A stretch of 64,000 bases of DNA, taken from assembly GCF_021650705.1 (NCBI RefSeq), contig NZ_CP087138.1, positions 5,076,501-5,140,500 of the forward strand, in the 5' to 3' direction. This stretch comes from Pseudomonas sp. KNUC1026 (lineage in GTDB: Bacteria > Pseudomonadota > Gammaproteobacteria > Pseudomonadales > Pseudomonadaceae). Numbering within the stretch: position 1 is the stretch's first letter; each line of letters opens with the position of its first letter. Both the position numbers and the translations under genes were made by a program. Shown piece by piece: positions 56,406-64,000 of the stretch. The notes beneath the pieces were generated by a model. The model saw nothing but the letters and a program-made list of their open reading frames with translations, made no database searches and had not been told where the DNA came from.

Positions 56406-57578
56406 ATGGGTTTTGACCTCAAGGCGCGCCTGGCCGAACGCCAGGCCGCCAGCCTGTACCGCCAGCGCCCGCTGCTGCAGAGCCCGCAAGGGCCGCAGGT
56501 CACCGTCGACGGCCAGCCGCTGTTGGCGTTTTCCAGCAATGACTACCTGGGCCTTGCCAACCACCCCGATGTGATCGCCGCCTGGCGTGCCGGCGCCGAG
56601 CGCTGGGGCGTGGGCGGTGGTGCGTCGCACCTGGTGATCGGCCACAGCGGCCCACACCATGAGCTGGAGCTGGCGCTTGCCGACCTCACCGGCCGGCCCC
56701 GCGCATTGCTGTTCACCACAGGCTACATGGCTAATCTCGGTGCTATCACCGCGCTGGTGGGGCAGGGCGACACCGTGTTGCAAGACCGCCTCAACCACGC
56801 GTCGTTGCTCGACGGAGGGCTGCTCAGCGGCGCGCGCTTCTCACGCTACCTGCACAACGACGCCCAGAGCCTGGCCAGCCGCCTGGCCAAGGCCCAAGGC
56901 AACACGCTGGTGGTGACCGACGGGGTGTTCAGCATGGATGGCGATGTCGCCGACCTGCCGGCCCTGGCGCGCACCGCGCAAGCCCAGGGCGCCTGGCTGA
57001 TGGTCGATGATGCCCATGGCTTCGGCACGCTGGGCCGCCACGGTGGCGGTGTGGCCGAACACCTTGGCCTGGGGATCGATGAGTTGCCGGTGCTGGTGGG
57101 CACGCTGGGCAAGGCTTTTGGCACCGCTGGCGCCTTCGTTGCTGGCAGCGAAGATCTGATCGAAACCCTGATCCAGTTCGCCCGCCCCTACATCTACACC
57201 ACCAGCCAGCCGCCGGCGCTCGCCTGTGCCACGCTCAAAAGCCTGCAATTGCTGCGCGATGAGCACTGGCGACGTGAGCACCTGGCAGCACTGATCGCGC
57301 AATTTCGCGCAGGCGCGCAGCGCATCGGCCTGCAACTGCTCGACAGCCCGACGCCCATCCAGCCGATCCTGCTGGGCGATGCGCCCCGAGCACTGCGCTT
57401 GTCCCAATGGCTGCGCGAGCGCGGGGTGATGGTCGGCGCGATTCGCCCGCCCACTGTGCCGGCCGGCAGCGCGCGCTTGCGGGTGACGCTGACTGCCGCG
57501 CACACCGCCGAGCAGGTGGACCACCTGCTTGCGCTGCTTGCCGAAGGCTATGCCCTGCTGGAGCCGGCCGATGCGTGA
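56406..57578 (+). CDS. bioF: 8-amino-7-oxononanoate synthase
   Basis: PLP enzyme joining pimeloyl-ACP and alanine. 390 residues. FSSNDYLGLANHPDV, GVGGGASHLVIGHSGPHHELE, LMVDDAHGFGTLG and the PLP lysine in GTLGKAFGTAGAFV are present. It overlaps bioH by 8 bases (ATGCGTGA). Confidence 0.97.
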   Translation: MGFDLKARLAERQAASLYRQRPLLQSPQGPQVTVDGQPLLAFSSNDYLGLANHPDVIAAWRAGAERWGVGGGASHLVIGHSGPHHELELALADLTGRPRALLFTTGYMANLGAITALVGQGDTVLQDRLNHASLLDGGLLSGARFSRYLHNDAQSLASRLAKAQGNTLVVTDGVFSMDGDVADLPALARTAQAQGAWLMVDDAHGFGTLGRHGGGVAEHLGLGIDELPVLVGTLGKAFGTAGAFVAGSEDLIETLIQFARPYIYTTSQPPALACATLKSLQLLRDEHWRREHLAALIAQFRAGAQRIGLQLLDSPTPIQPILLGDAPRALRLSQWLRERGVMVGAIRPPTVPAGSARLRVTLTAAHTAEQVDHLLALLAEGYALLEPADA

Positions 57579-58253
57579 GGCGCTTTATCTGTTGCCAGGC
57601 TGGGGCCTGGCACCTGAGCTGCTCAAACCGTTGGCCGAGGCGCTGCATTCGCGCTGGGACGTGAAGCTGCTGGCGTTGCCGGAGCGCGGCAGTGCCGAGC
57701 TTTGCCTGGATGCACTGGACCGCCAGATACCCGCCCACGCCTGGCTGGCCGGCTGGTCCTTGGGTGGCATGCTGGCGGTGGCCCTCGCTGCTCGGCGCGG
57801 CGCGGCGTGCCCGGGGTGATCAGCCTGGCCGCCAACGCTTGTTTCGTCGCCCATGATGACTGGCCGGAGGCGATGCCGGTGGCGACCTTCGACGCCTTCC
57901 TCGCCGGCTGCGAGGCTGACTCCCGCGCCACGCTCAAGCGCTTTGCGCTGTTCTGCGCCCAAGGCAGCGGGCAGGCGCGAGGGCTTGCCCGCCAGCTGCA
58001 GGCCGCGCCGGGTGCGCTGAGCCCTGCGCTGCTGCGGGTGTTGGGCGAGCTGGACACCCGTCAGGCGCTGGGCGCTTTCGATGGGCCGCAACTGCACCTG
58101 TTCGCCGAGCAGGATGGCCTGGTGCCGCAAGCCGTTGCTGGGCGCGTACTGTGCAGCCAAGTGCTGGCAGGGGCTTGCCACGCCTTCCCGGTCGAGTCGC
58201 CCGGCCTGGTCGCCCAGGCCATGCTGGCGCTGCGGGGGCGGGCCGATGCTTGA
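57571..58253 (+). CDS. bioH: Pimeloyl-ACP methyl ester esterase (one frameshift)
   Basis: Alpha/beta hydrolase removing the methyl group from pimeloyl-ACP. About 227 residues after correction. Nucleophile Ser in LAGWSLGGML, Asp in LFAEQDGLVP and His in GACHAFPVESP. One base appears missing near 57806, where LAARRGA should run into VPGVISLAANACF. Start overlaps bioF and end overlaps bioC. Confidence 0.92.
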
Positions 58254-59036
58254 TTACGTGCTTCCGGACAAACGACAGGTCGCCGCGTCCTTTTCCCGCG
58301 CGGCGGCCAGCTATGACAGCGTCGCGCAGCTGCAGCGCGATGTGGGCGGCCAATTGCTGAGCGAGTTGCCAGCAACCTTGCAGCCACGGCGCTGGGTCGA
58401 CCTGGGCAGTGGCACCGGCCATTTCAGCCGGGCGCTTGCGGCGCGTTATCCACAGGCCCATGGATTGGCGGTGGACATTGCCCAAGGCATGCTGCAGCAC
58501 GCCCGCGGCCTGGGCGGCGCCACTCATTACCTGGCAGGTGATGCCGAGTGCCTGCCGCTGGCTGCCGAATGCACCGATCTGGTGTTCACCAGCCTGGCAG
58601 TGCAGTGGTGCGACGATTTCGCCGCCGTGCTCGATGAAGCGCACCGGGTGCTGCGCCCGGGCGGCGTGTTTGCTTTCACCAGCCTCTGCGCCGGCACCCT
58701 TGCCGAACTCAGTGCCAGTTGGCGCGAGGTAGATGGCGACGTGCATGTGAACCGCTTCCGCACCGAGGCCGCCTACCGAACGCTCTGCGCGGCCAGCCCG
58801 CTGCGGGCCGAGCACCTGGCGGTGGAGCCGGTGGTGTTGCATTACCCCGATGTGCGCAGCCTCACCCACGAACTCAAGGCGCTGGGCGCGCACAACCTCA
58901 ACCCCGGCCGCCCGGCGGGTTGACCGGCCGCGCTCGCATCGCTGCGCTGCTTGCTGCCTACGAGCGCCACCGAACGCCGGCCGGGTTGCCTGCCACCTGG
59001 CAGGTGATCCGCGGCGTACTGCGCAAACCCGCTTGA
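58246..59036 (+). CDS. bioC: Malonyl-ACP O-methyltransferase (one frameshift)
   Basis: SAM methyltransferase disguising malonyl-ACP for pimelate synthesis. 263 residues after correction. Motif I VDLGSGTGHFS, then DLVFTSLAVQWCDDF and HRVLRPGGVFAFTSL. A G is missing near 58919 (NLNPGRPAG should continue LTGRARIAALLAAYERH). Start overlaps bioH by 8 bases. Confidence 0.93.
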
Positions 59037-59047
59037 AGGAGAGGCCG

Positions 59048-59770
59048 ATGGCCCGTTATTTCATCGCCGGCACCGACACCGAGATCGGCAAGACCACCAT
59101 CGCCGCCGGGCTGCTGCACGCTGCAGCCAGAGCCGGCTTCACCACCTTGGGCGCCAAGCCAGTGGCCTCTGGCTGTGAGCGCACCGCCGAGGGTTTGCGC
59201 AACGAGGACGCGCTGGCCCTGCTCGGCCAAAGCAGCCTGCAGCTGCCCTACGCAGCGGTTAACCCTTATGCCTTCGAGCCCGCCATCGCACCGCATCTGG
59301 CGGCGCAGGAAGCCGGTGTGGCGTTGACCGTTCAAGCCTTGGCGCAACCGATGCGGGAGGTGCTGGCTCATCAGGCGGGGTTCGCGCTGATCGAAGGCGC
59401 TGGCGGCTGGCGGGTGCCACTGGCCGGTGGCGAATACCTTTCCGGCCTTGCCGTGGCGCTGGAGTTGCCGGTGATTCTGGTGGTCGGCGTGCGCCTGGGC
59501 TGCATCAATCACGCGCTGCTGACCGCCGAGGCGATTGCCGCTGACGGGCTGGTGCTGGCCGGATGGGTGGCCAATGTGGTCGATGCGCAGACCTCGCGGC
59601 TGGAGGAGAACCTCGCCACGCTCAGCGAGCGGTTACTCGCCCCTTGCCTGGGCCGCGTGCCGAGGTTGCCGGCGGCCACGCCCGACCAGGTGGCCGCCTA
59701 TCTGGACCTGAGCAAGCTCGAGCGGCATTGCCGCCTAACGGCGCTGGCAGAGCGGCGGGCGCCGCGCTAA
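59048..59770 (+). CDS. bioD: Dethiobiotin synthetase
   Basis: ATP-dependent ring closure to dethiobiotin. 240 residues; P-loop GTDTEIGKTTIAAGLL, KPVASGCERT and ALIEGAGGWRVPL. About 14 residues longer at the C-terminus than the usual 226 (LERHCRLTALAERRAPR), which could be real or a late indel. Last gene of the biotin run. Confidence 0.93.
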   Translation: MARYFIAGTDTEIGKTTIAAGLLHAAARAGFTTLGAKPVASGCERTAEGLRNEDALALLGQSSLQLPYAAVNPYAFEPAIAPHLAAQEAGVALTVQALAQPMREVLAHQAGFALIEGAGGWRVPLAGGEYLSGLAVALELPVILVVGVRLGCINHALLTAEAIAADGLVLAGWVANVVDAQTSRLEENLATLSERLLAPCLGRVPRLPAATPDQVAAYLDLSKLERHCRLTALAERRAPR

Positions 59771-59808
59771 AGTCGTGGCAACTTGCCAAGCCACCTGAGG
59801 GTGTCGCT

Positions 59809-60075
59809 ATGATCATTGCCTCCAACAGCCTTTACAGCACCGGCCTGAGCGCTATTCAGGCAGGGCTCTCGCAGGCCAACGGTGCCGCGCGTGAAATCGC
59901 AAGCCAGGCCACCGATTACCAGGATGAGCGCCTGCGCGGCGTCGACCGCAGCAAACCGGACATCGCTATGTCGATGGTCAACCTTGTGCAGGCCCAGCGG
60001 CAGGTGCAGGCCGGCGCCAAGGTCGAGAGAGCGTCCGACGAAGCATTGGGCCGGCTGATCGATACCTGGGCCTGA
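59809..60075 (+). CDS. Small orphan protein resembling flagellar rod termini
   Basis: 88 residues. The N-terminus (MIIASNSLYSTGLSAIQAGL) looks like the rod/hook 'S.S.LY.A.SGL.A.Q' motif and the C-terminus (MSMVNLVQAQRQVQAGAKVE) like the 'VNMI..QRAYEAN.K' end of FlgG-type proteins, with about 40 residues between. The two halves form a coiled coil in rod proteins. No other flagellar gene is near. Function unknown; some annotations have called it PQQ-related, which I see no reason for. Confidence 0.7.
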   Translation: MIIASNSLYSTGLSAIQAGLSQANGAAREIASQATDYQDERLRGVDRSKPDIAMSMVNLVQAQRQVQAGAKVERASDEALGRLIDTWA

Positions 60076-60216
60076 GCCTTTCATCGGTTTTAACATGACA
60101 CCTGGCATTACATTTCCGCCTCCGCCGCGCTAGCCCGCAGCGGGGCGGCTCTGCTTTGGGCGCCGGAAATTCATCACCTGCGATGGCGGTTTCGGCCTCT
60201 TGCAATCTCTCCGCTG

Positions 60217-60243
60217 GAAACGTATGTTTCAAACAACTGTTTG
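60217..60243 (+). promoter_or_regulatory. Two overlapping PsrA-type operators
   Basis: GAAAC-N4-GTTTC (60217-60230) and CAAAC-N4-GTTTG (60230-60243) are both perfect matches to the Pseudomonas PsrA consensus (G/C)AAAC-N2-4-GTTT(G/C), sharing one base. They lie 51 bases before the acyl-CoA dehydrogenase start, in a 219-base gap otherwise without genes. Confidence 0.65.
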
Positions 60244-60294
60244 ACCCGCCAAGTAAGGGTCGCCCTACCGTGAATTCGCCAGCCGAGGTTTGCC

Positions 60295-62100
60295 ATGCCC
60301 GAGTACAAAGCCCCCTTGCGTGACATTCGTTTCGTTCGCGACGAATTGCTCGGCTACCCAGCGCACTACCAGAGCCTCCCAGGCTGCGACGGTGCCGATG
60401 CCGACACCGTGAATGCCGTGATCGAAGAAGGCGCCAAGTTCTGCGAGCAGGTGCTGTCGCCGTTGAACCGCGTGGGCGACACCGAAGGCTGCCGCTGGAG
60501 CGAAACCGGCGTCACCACCCCCACTGGCTTCAAAGAGGCTTACAAGCAATTCGTCGACGGCGGCTGGCCGAGCCTGGCCCATGACGTCGAGCACGGCGGC
60601 CAGGGCCTGCCCGAGTCGCTGGGCCTGGTGCTGAGCGAACTGGTCGGCAGTGCCAACTGGGCGTGGGGCATGTACCCCGGCTTGTCTCATGGCGCGATGA
60701 ACACCCTGTCGGCGCACGGCACCGACGAGCAGAAGCACACCTACCTCACTCGCCTGGTCACCGGCGAATGGACCGGCACCATGTGCCTCACCGAGCCGCA
60801 CTGCGGCACCGACCTGGGCATGCTGCGCACCAAGGCAGAACCCCAGGCCGACGGCAGCTACAAGATCACCGGCACCAAGATCTTCATCTCCGCCGGCGAC
60901 CATGACCTGGCCGAGAACATCGTCCACATCGTGCTTGCCCGCCTGCCCGACGCGCCTGCCGGCACCAAAGGCATCTCGCTGTTCATCGTCCCCAAGTTCC
61001 TGCCGTCTGCCGAAGGCGGCGTGGGCGAGCGCAACGCTGTGACCTGCGGTTCGCTCGAGCACAAGATGGGCATCCACGGCAACGCCACCTGCGTGATGAA
61101 CTTCGACGGCGCCAGCGGTTTCCTGATCGGCCCGGCGAACAAAGGCCTGAACTGCATGTTCACCTTCATGAACACCGCGCGCCTGGGTACTGCGATCCAG
61201 GGCCTGGCGCACGCCGAAGTCGGCTTTCAAGGCGGCCTGAAGTACGCCCGCGAACGCCTGCAGATGCGCTCGCTCACCGGCCCCAAGGCACCGGACAAAT
61301 CCGCCGACCCGATCATCGTGCACCCCGATGTGCGCCGCATGCTGCTGACCATGAAGGCGTTCGCCGAAGGTTCGCGTGCGATGGTCTACTTCACCGCCAA
61401 GCTGGTGGACGTGCTCAAGTACAGCGAAGACGAAAGCGCCAAAGTGGCCGCTGACGAACTGCTGGCCTTCATGACCCCCATCGCCAAGGCCTTCATGACC
61501 GAAGTGGGCTTCGAGTCGGCCAACCACGGCCTGCAGATCTACGGCGGCCACGGCTACATCGCCGAGTGGGGCATGGAGCAGAACGTGCGCGATGCCCGCA
61601 TCGCCATGCTCTATGAAGGCACTACCGGTATCCAGGCGCTCGACCTGCTGGGCCGTAAGGTGCTGATGACCCAGGGCGCTTCGCTCAAGAGCTTCACCAA
61701 GTTGGTGCACAGGTTCTGCCAGGCGCATGAAGGCAACGCTGCCATTGCCGAGTTCGTCGCGCCGTTGGCGCAGCTGAACAAGGAGTGGGGCGAGGTGACG
61801 ATGAAGATCGGCATGGGCGCCATGAAAGATCGCGAGGAAGTCGGCGCCGCGTCGGTGGACTACGTGATGTATTCCGGCTATGCGTGCCTTGCCTACTTCT
61901 GGGCCGACATGGCCCGCGTCGCAGCCGAGAAAGTCGCCAGCGGCGAGGGCGACACCGCCTTCTACCAGGCCAAGCTCGATACCGCGCGGTTCTACTACCA
62001 GCGCATCCTGCCACGTACCCGCGGGCTGGTCGCTACCATGCTGTCGGGCGCAGGCAACCTGATGGCGATGAGCGAAGAGTCTTTCAGCCTGGGCATCTGA
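60295..62100 (+). CDS. Acyl-CoA dehydrogenase (FadE/DmdC-like)
   Basis: 601 residues: N-terminal, middle and C-terminal ACAD domains plus the extra C-terminal domain of the DmdC/ACDH_C group. MPEYKAPLRDIRFVRDELL start; TMCLTEPHCGTDLGMLRTKA and YKITGTKIFISAGDHD bind FAD/substrate; catalytic base Glu in AMLYEGTTGIQALDL. PsrA-type boxes upstream support a role in fatty-acid beta-oxidation. The chain-length preference cannot be read from sequence. Uninterrupted. Confidence 0.93.
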   Translation: MPEYKAPLRDIRFVRDELLGYPAHYQSLPGCDGADADTVNAVIEEGAKFCEQVLSPLNRVGDTEGCRWSETGVTTPTGFKEAYKQFVDGGWPSLAHDVEHGGQGLPESLGLVLSELVGSANWAWGMYPGLSHGAMNTLSAHGTDEQKHTYLTRLVTGEWTGTMCLTEPHCGTDLGMLRTKAEPQADGSYKITGTKIFISAGDHDLAENIVHIVLARLPDAPAGTKGISLFIVPKFLPSAEGGVGERNAVTCGSLEHKMGIHGNATCVMNFDGASGFLIGPANKGLNCMFTFMNTARLGTAIQGLAHAEVGFQGGLKYARERLQMRSLTGPKAPDKSADPIIVHPDVRRMLLTMKAFAEGSRAMVYFTAKLVDVLKYSEDESAKVAADELLAFMTPIAKAFMTEVGFESANHGLQIYGGHGYIAEWGMEQNVRDARIAMLYEGTTGIQALDLLGRKVLMTQGASLKSFTKLVHRFCQAHEGNAAIAEFVAPLAQLNKEWGEVTMKIGMGAMKDREEVGAASVDYVMYSGYACLAYFWADMARVAAEKVASGEGDTAFYQAKLDTARFYYQRILPRTRGLVATMLSGAGNLMAMSEESFSLGI

Positions 62101-62121
62101 GCCTGCGAGCCTCACCGAATG

Positions 62122-62147
62122 CCGCGCCTTCAGGCGCGGTTTTTCTT
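62122..62147 (+). terminator. Rho-independent terminator after the acyl-CoA dehydrogenase
   Basis: CCGCGCC (62122-62128), loop TTCA, GGCGCGG (62133-62139), then TTTTTCTT. It lies 22 bases after the stop codon. Confidence 0.9.
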
Positions 62148-62306
62148 CGGGAAAAATAAATGCCTGTTCGATCAAAAGCCTGACGCCAAAATTTCATCCA
62201 GCACTTCATCTTTTTCCAGACACGGCCGATACGAATGCAGGCACAATGATATTGGCCTGCTGCGTACGCGAGCATCAGGCCCCGACGCCGGACTGGAGCA
62301 AAGCCC

Positions 62307-63594
62307 TTGCTGCAACTCAAAGCCTATCGGATCAGCCACTTCCTGCCGTCGCTGGCGCTGCTGGCAGCCGGGCTGGGCGCGGCCTACGTGCGCGACCTCA
62401 ACGTGTTCTTCACCTCGCTGTTCAATGTGCTGCCCACCCTGGTGGTGCTGTTGGGCGGCGCCTATTGCGCGGTCTACCAAACGCCAGCGTGAACTGTTTC
62501 TGATGGTCACGGTGTACACCGTGTACTTTTTGCTCGACACCCAGACCGACTATTACCGCGATAACGGCCGGGTGCGCGACGACGCGGCGGTCGTCTTCCA
62601 CCTGTGCTGCCTGCTGCTGCCGATCCTCTACACCCTCTACGGTTTCTGGGAGGAACGCACCCACCTGGGCCAGGACCTGCTGGCGCGCCTGGCGGTCATG
62701 CTGGCGCTGGGCGGGGTGGCGTTCGGCTTCGAGCAAAGTTTTCCACCAGGCCCTGCTGGCGTGGCTGGCCGACATCCGCTGGCCTAGCCTGCACTGGCCC
62801 TGGATGAACCTGATCCAGATGAGCTACCCAGTGTTCTTCATCGGCCTGGGCGTGCTGGTCGCGCTCTACCTGCGCAAGCCGCGGCCGTTGCATGCGGCGT
62901 TGATCATCGGCTTGGTGGGCCTGTTCTGGATGCTGCCCAAGACTTTCATCTGCCGTTCACGCTGAACATCATGTGCAGCCAGGTGATGCTGATGCTCGCC
63001 GCTGCCGTGGCACACGAGGCGTACCAGATGGCGTTTCGCGACGAGCTCACCGGCCTGCCTGGCCGGCGCGCGCTCAACGAGCGCTTGCAGCGGCTGCGGG
63101 CGCGACTACGTGCTGGCCATGGCCGACGTGGACCGTTCAAGAAATTCAACGACACCCACGGCCATGACGTCGGCGACCAGGTATTGCGACTGGTGGCCAG
63201 CAAGCTGGGCAAGGTCGGTGGCGGTGGCCGTGCGTACCGCTACGGCGGTGAGGAGTTCGCGGTGGTGTTCGCCGGCAAGACGCTCGAAGAGTGCATGCCG
63301 CATCTGGAAGTGATCCGCGGGGTGATCGAGGCGTATGTGATTCACCTGCGCGAAGCCGACCGCCCGCAAAACGACCAGCAGGGCCGGCAACGCCGTGGCG
63401 GCTCGGCAGCGACCAGCGTGTCGGTGACGGTCGGCGTCGGTGTCGCCGAGCGCCAGCCGGAGCAGCGTACTCCAGAAGAGGTGATGAAGGCCGCTGACCA
63501 GGCGCTGTATGCCGCCAAGGGCGCCGGCCGCAACTGCCTGATGGCCGCAGGCAACCAGCGCCGCGGTGCTGTACGCACCGGCGGTGCCGCGTGA
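62307..63594 (+). CDS. GGDEF diguanylate cyclase with membrane sensor (five frameshifts)
   Basis: TTG start at 62307 (MLQLKAYRISHFLPSLALLAAG). About 428 residues after correction: six or seven N-terminal membrane helices, then a GGDEF domain with FRDELTGLPGRRALNERL and an intact GGEEF (YRYGGEEFAVVF), so it should make c-di-GMP. Extra bases near 62477, 62741 and 63097, missing bases near 62950 and 63135. The summed changes restore frame and expected length. A cluster of errors is likelier than decay, but decay is not excluded. Confidence 0.8.
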
Positions 63595-63693
63595 CCTCTT
63601 GGAACTTACTGGTCACGCCTTGACGCTACGTCTCTGAAACGTGCCTGGGCTACACTGGCCGCACCTGTTTCCTGCCTATCTTGCGAGGTCCCC

Positions 63694-64000
63694 ATGGCCG
63701 ACTACGAAGCCCCTGCGCGACATGCGTTTCGTCATGAACGAGGTGCTCGAATTGCCCGCGCTCTGGGCGCAACTGCCGGCGCTGGCGGAAGCCGCCGATG
63801 CCGAGACTGTCGCGGCGGTGCTGGAGGAGGCTGGCAAGGTTGCCGGGCAGAGCATCGCGCCGCTGAGCCGCGCTGCAGATGAAGAAGGCTGCCACTGGCA
63901 CGAGACTGCCGTCAGCACGCCAAAGGCTTCATTCAGGCCTATGGCACTTACGCCGAAGGCGGTTGGGTGGGCGTGGGTGGCGACCCTGAGTACGGTGGCA
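63694..64000 (+). CDS. Acyl-CoA dehydrogenase, N-terminal fragment (two frameshifts)
   Basis: Cut by the window end. It starts MADYEAP and, with a C restored near 63713 and another near 63921, continues LRDMRFVMNEVLELPALWAQL and later GFIQAYGTYAEGGWVGVGG. It is a paralogue of the dehydrogenase at 60295 (shared 'YKAPLRD-RFV' start). Promoter not obvious in the 99-base gap upstream. Confidence 0.82.

Noticed and set aside
60265..62175. 636-residue open frame antisense to the acyl-CoA dehydrogenase
   Set aside because: Exactly covers a well-supported gene; no family features.
1..64000. CRISPR arrays, tRNA, rRNA, prophage or defence islands
   Set aside because: I found no regularly spaced repeats with unique spacers, no tRNA cloverleafs or rRNA signatures, and no phage or defence protein families.

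Overview
The window is a stretch of Pseudomonas chromosome, most likely from the P. putida group. The evidence is high-GC coding sequence, nearly complete collinearity with Pseudomonas gene clusters as I remember them (proA-nadD-rsfS-rlmH-mrdA-rodA-mltB-rlpA-dacA-ybeD-lipB-lipA; holA-lptE-leuS; lnt-corC-ybeY-ybeZ-miaB; hemL-thiE-thiD-ladS; bioBFHCD), a LadS-type hybrid kinase, and putida-like REP repeats. It is almost all housekeeping DNA. I see no phage, plasmid, CRISPR, rRNA or tRNA sequence. The one mobile element is a complete IS3-family insertion sequence.

Layout. 0-5.3 kb: end of a retropepsin-like protein, parC, a PqiC-like lipoprotein, a DedA-PAP2 fusion and a 3-methyladenine glycosylase. 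5.5-17.6 kb: proline and NAD synthesis, ribosome maturation, the rod-shape/peptidoglycan block (PBP2, RodA, MltB, RlpA, PBP5), lipoate synthesis and an LD-carboxypeptidase. 17.7-34 kb, mostly minus strand: a second lytic transglycosylase, holA, lptE, leuS, lnt, corC, ybeY, ybeZ, miaB, hemL, thiE, thiD. 34.2-39.8 kb: ladS, an AidB-like acyl-CoA dehydrogenase and AMP nucleosidase. 39.9-49.8 kb: acyltransferase, RimB-like protein, an exonuclease with a cNMP/CBS/DUF294 protein, a lone response regulator, malate synthase G, a GcvR-like protein, RarD and SrkA. 49.9-55.2 kb: a PhoX-type phosphatase, a REP array interrupted by the IS, then modE and comF. 55.3-64 kb: the biotin operon, a small flagellar-rod-like protein, two FadE-like acyl-CoA dehydrogenases (the second cut by the window edge) and a GGDEF diguanylate cyclase.

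Sequence quality is the dominant oddity. About 29 single-base indels interrupt 20 genes, including ones essential or central to growth (parC, mrdA, rodA, hemL). Each reading frame resumes with the expected protein and length after correction of one base, many at homopolymers. I read these as sequencing or assembly errors, and annotate each as one gene with the frameshift noted. The stretch from about 13.4 to 32.3 kb is clean.

The most interesting non-coding signals are two overlapping PsrA-type operators before the acyl-CoA dehydrogenase at 60.3 kb; a pair of diverged direct repeats, each carrying a perfect DnaA box, at 47.7-47.9 kb; a BirA-like operator lying inside the start of comF and serving bioB; and the IS3 insertion inside a REP array with a visible GAG target duplication.
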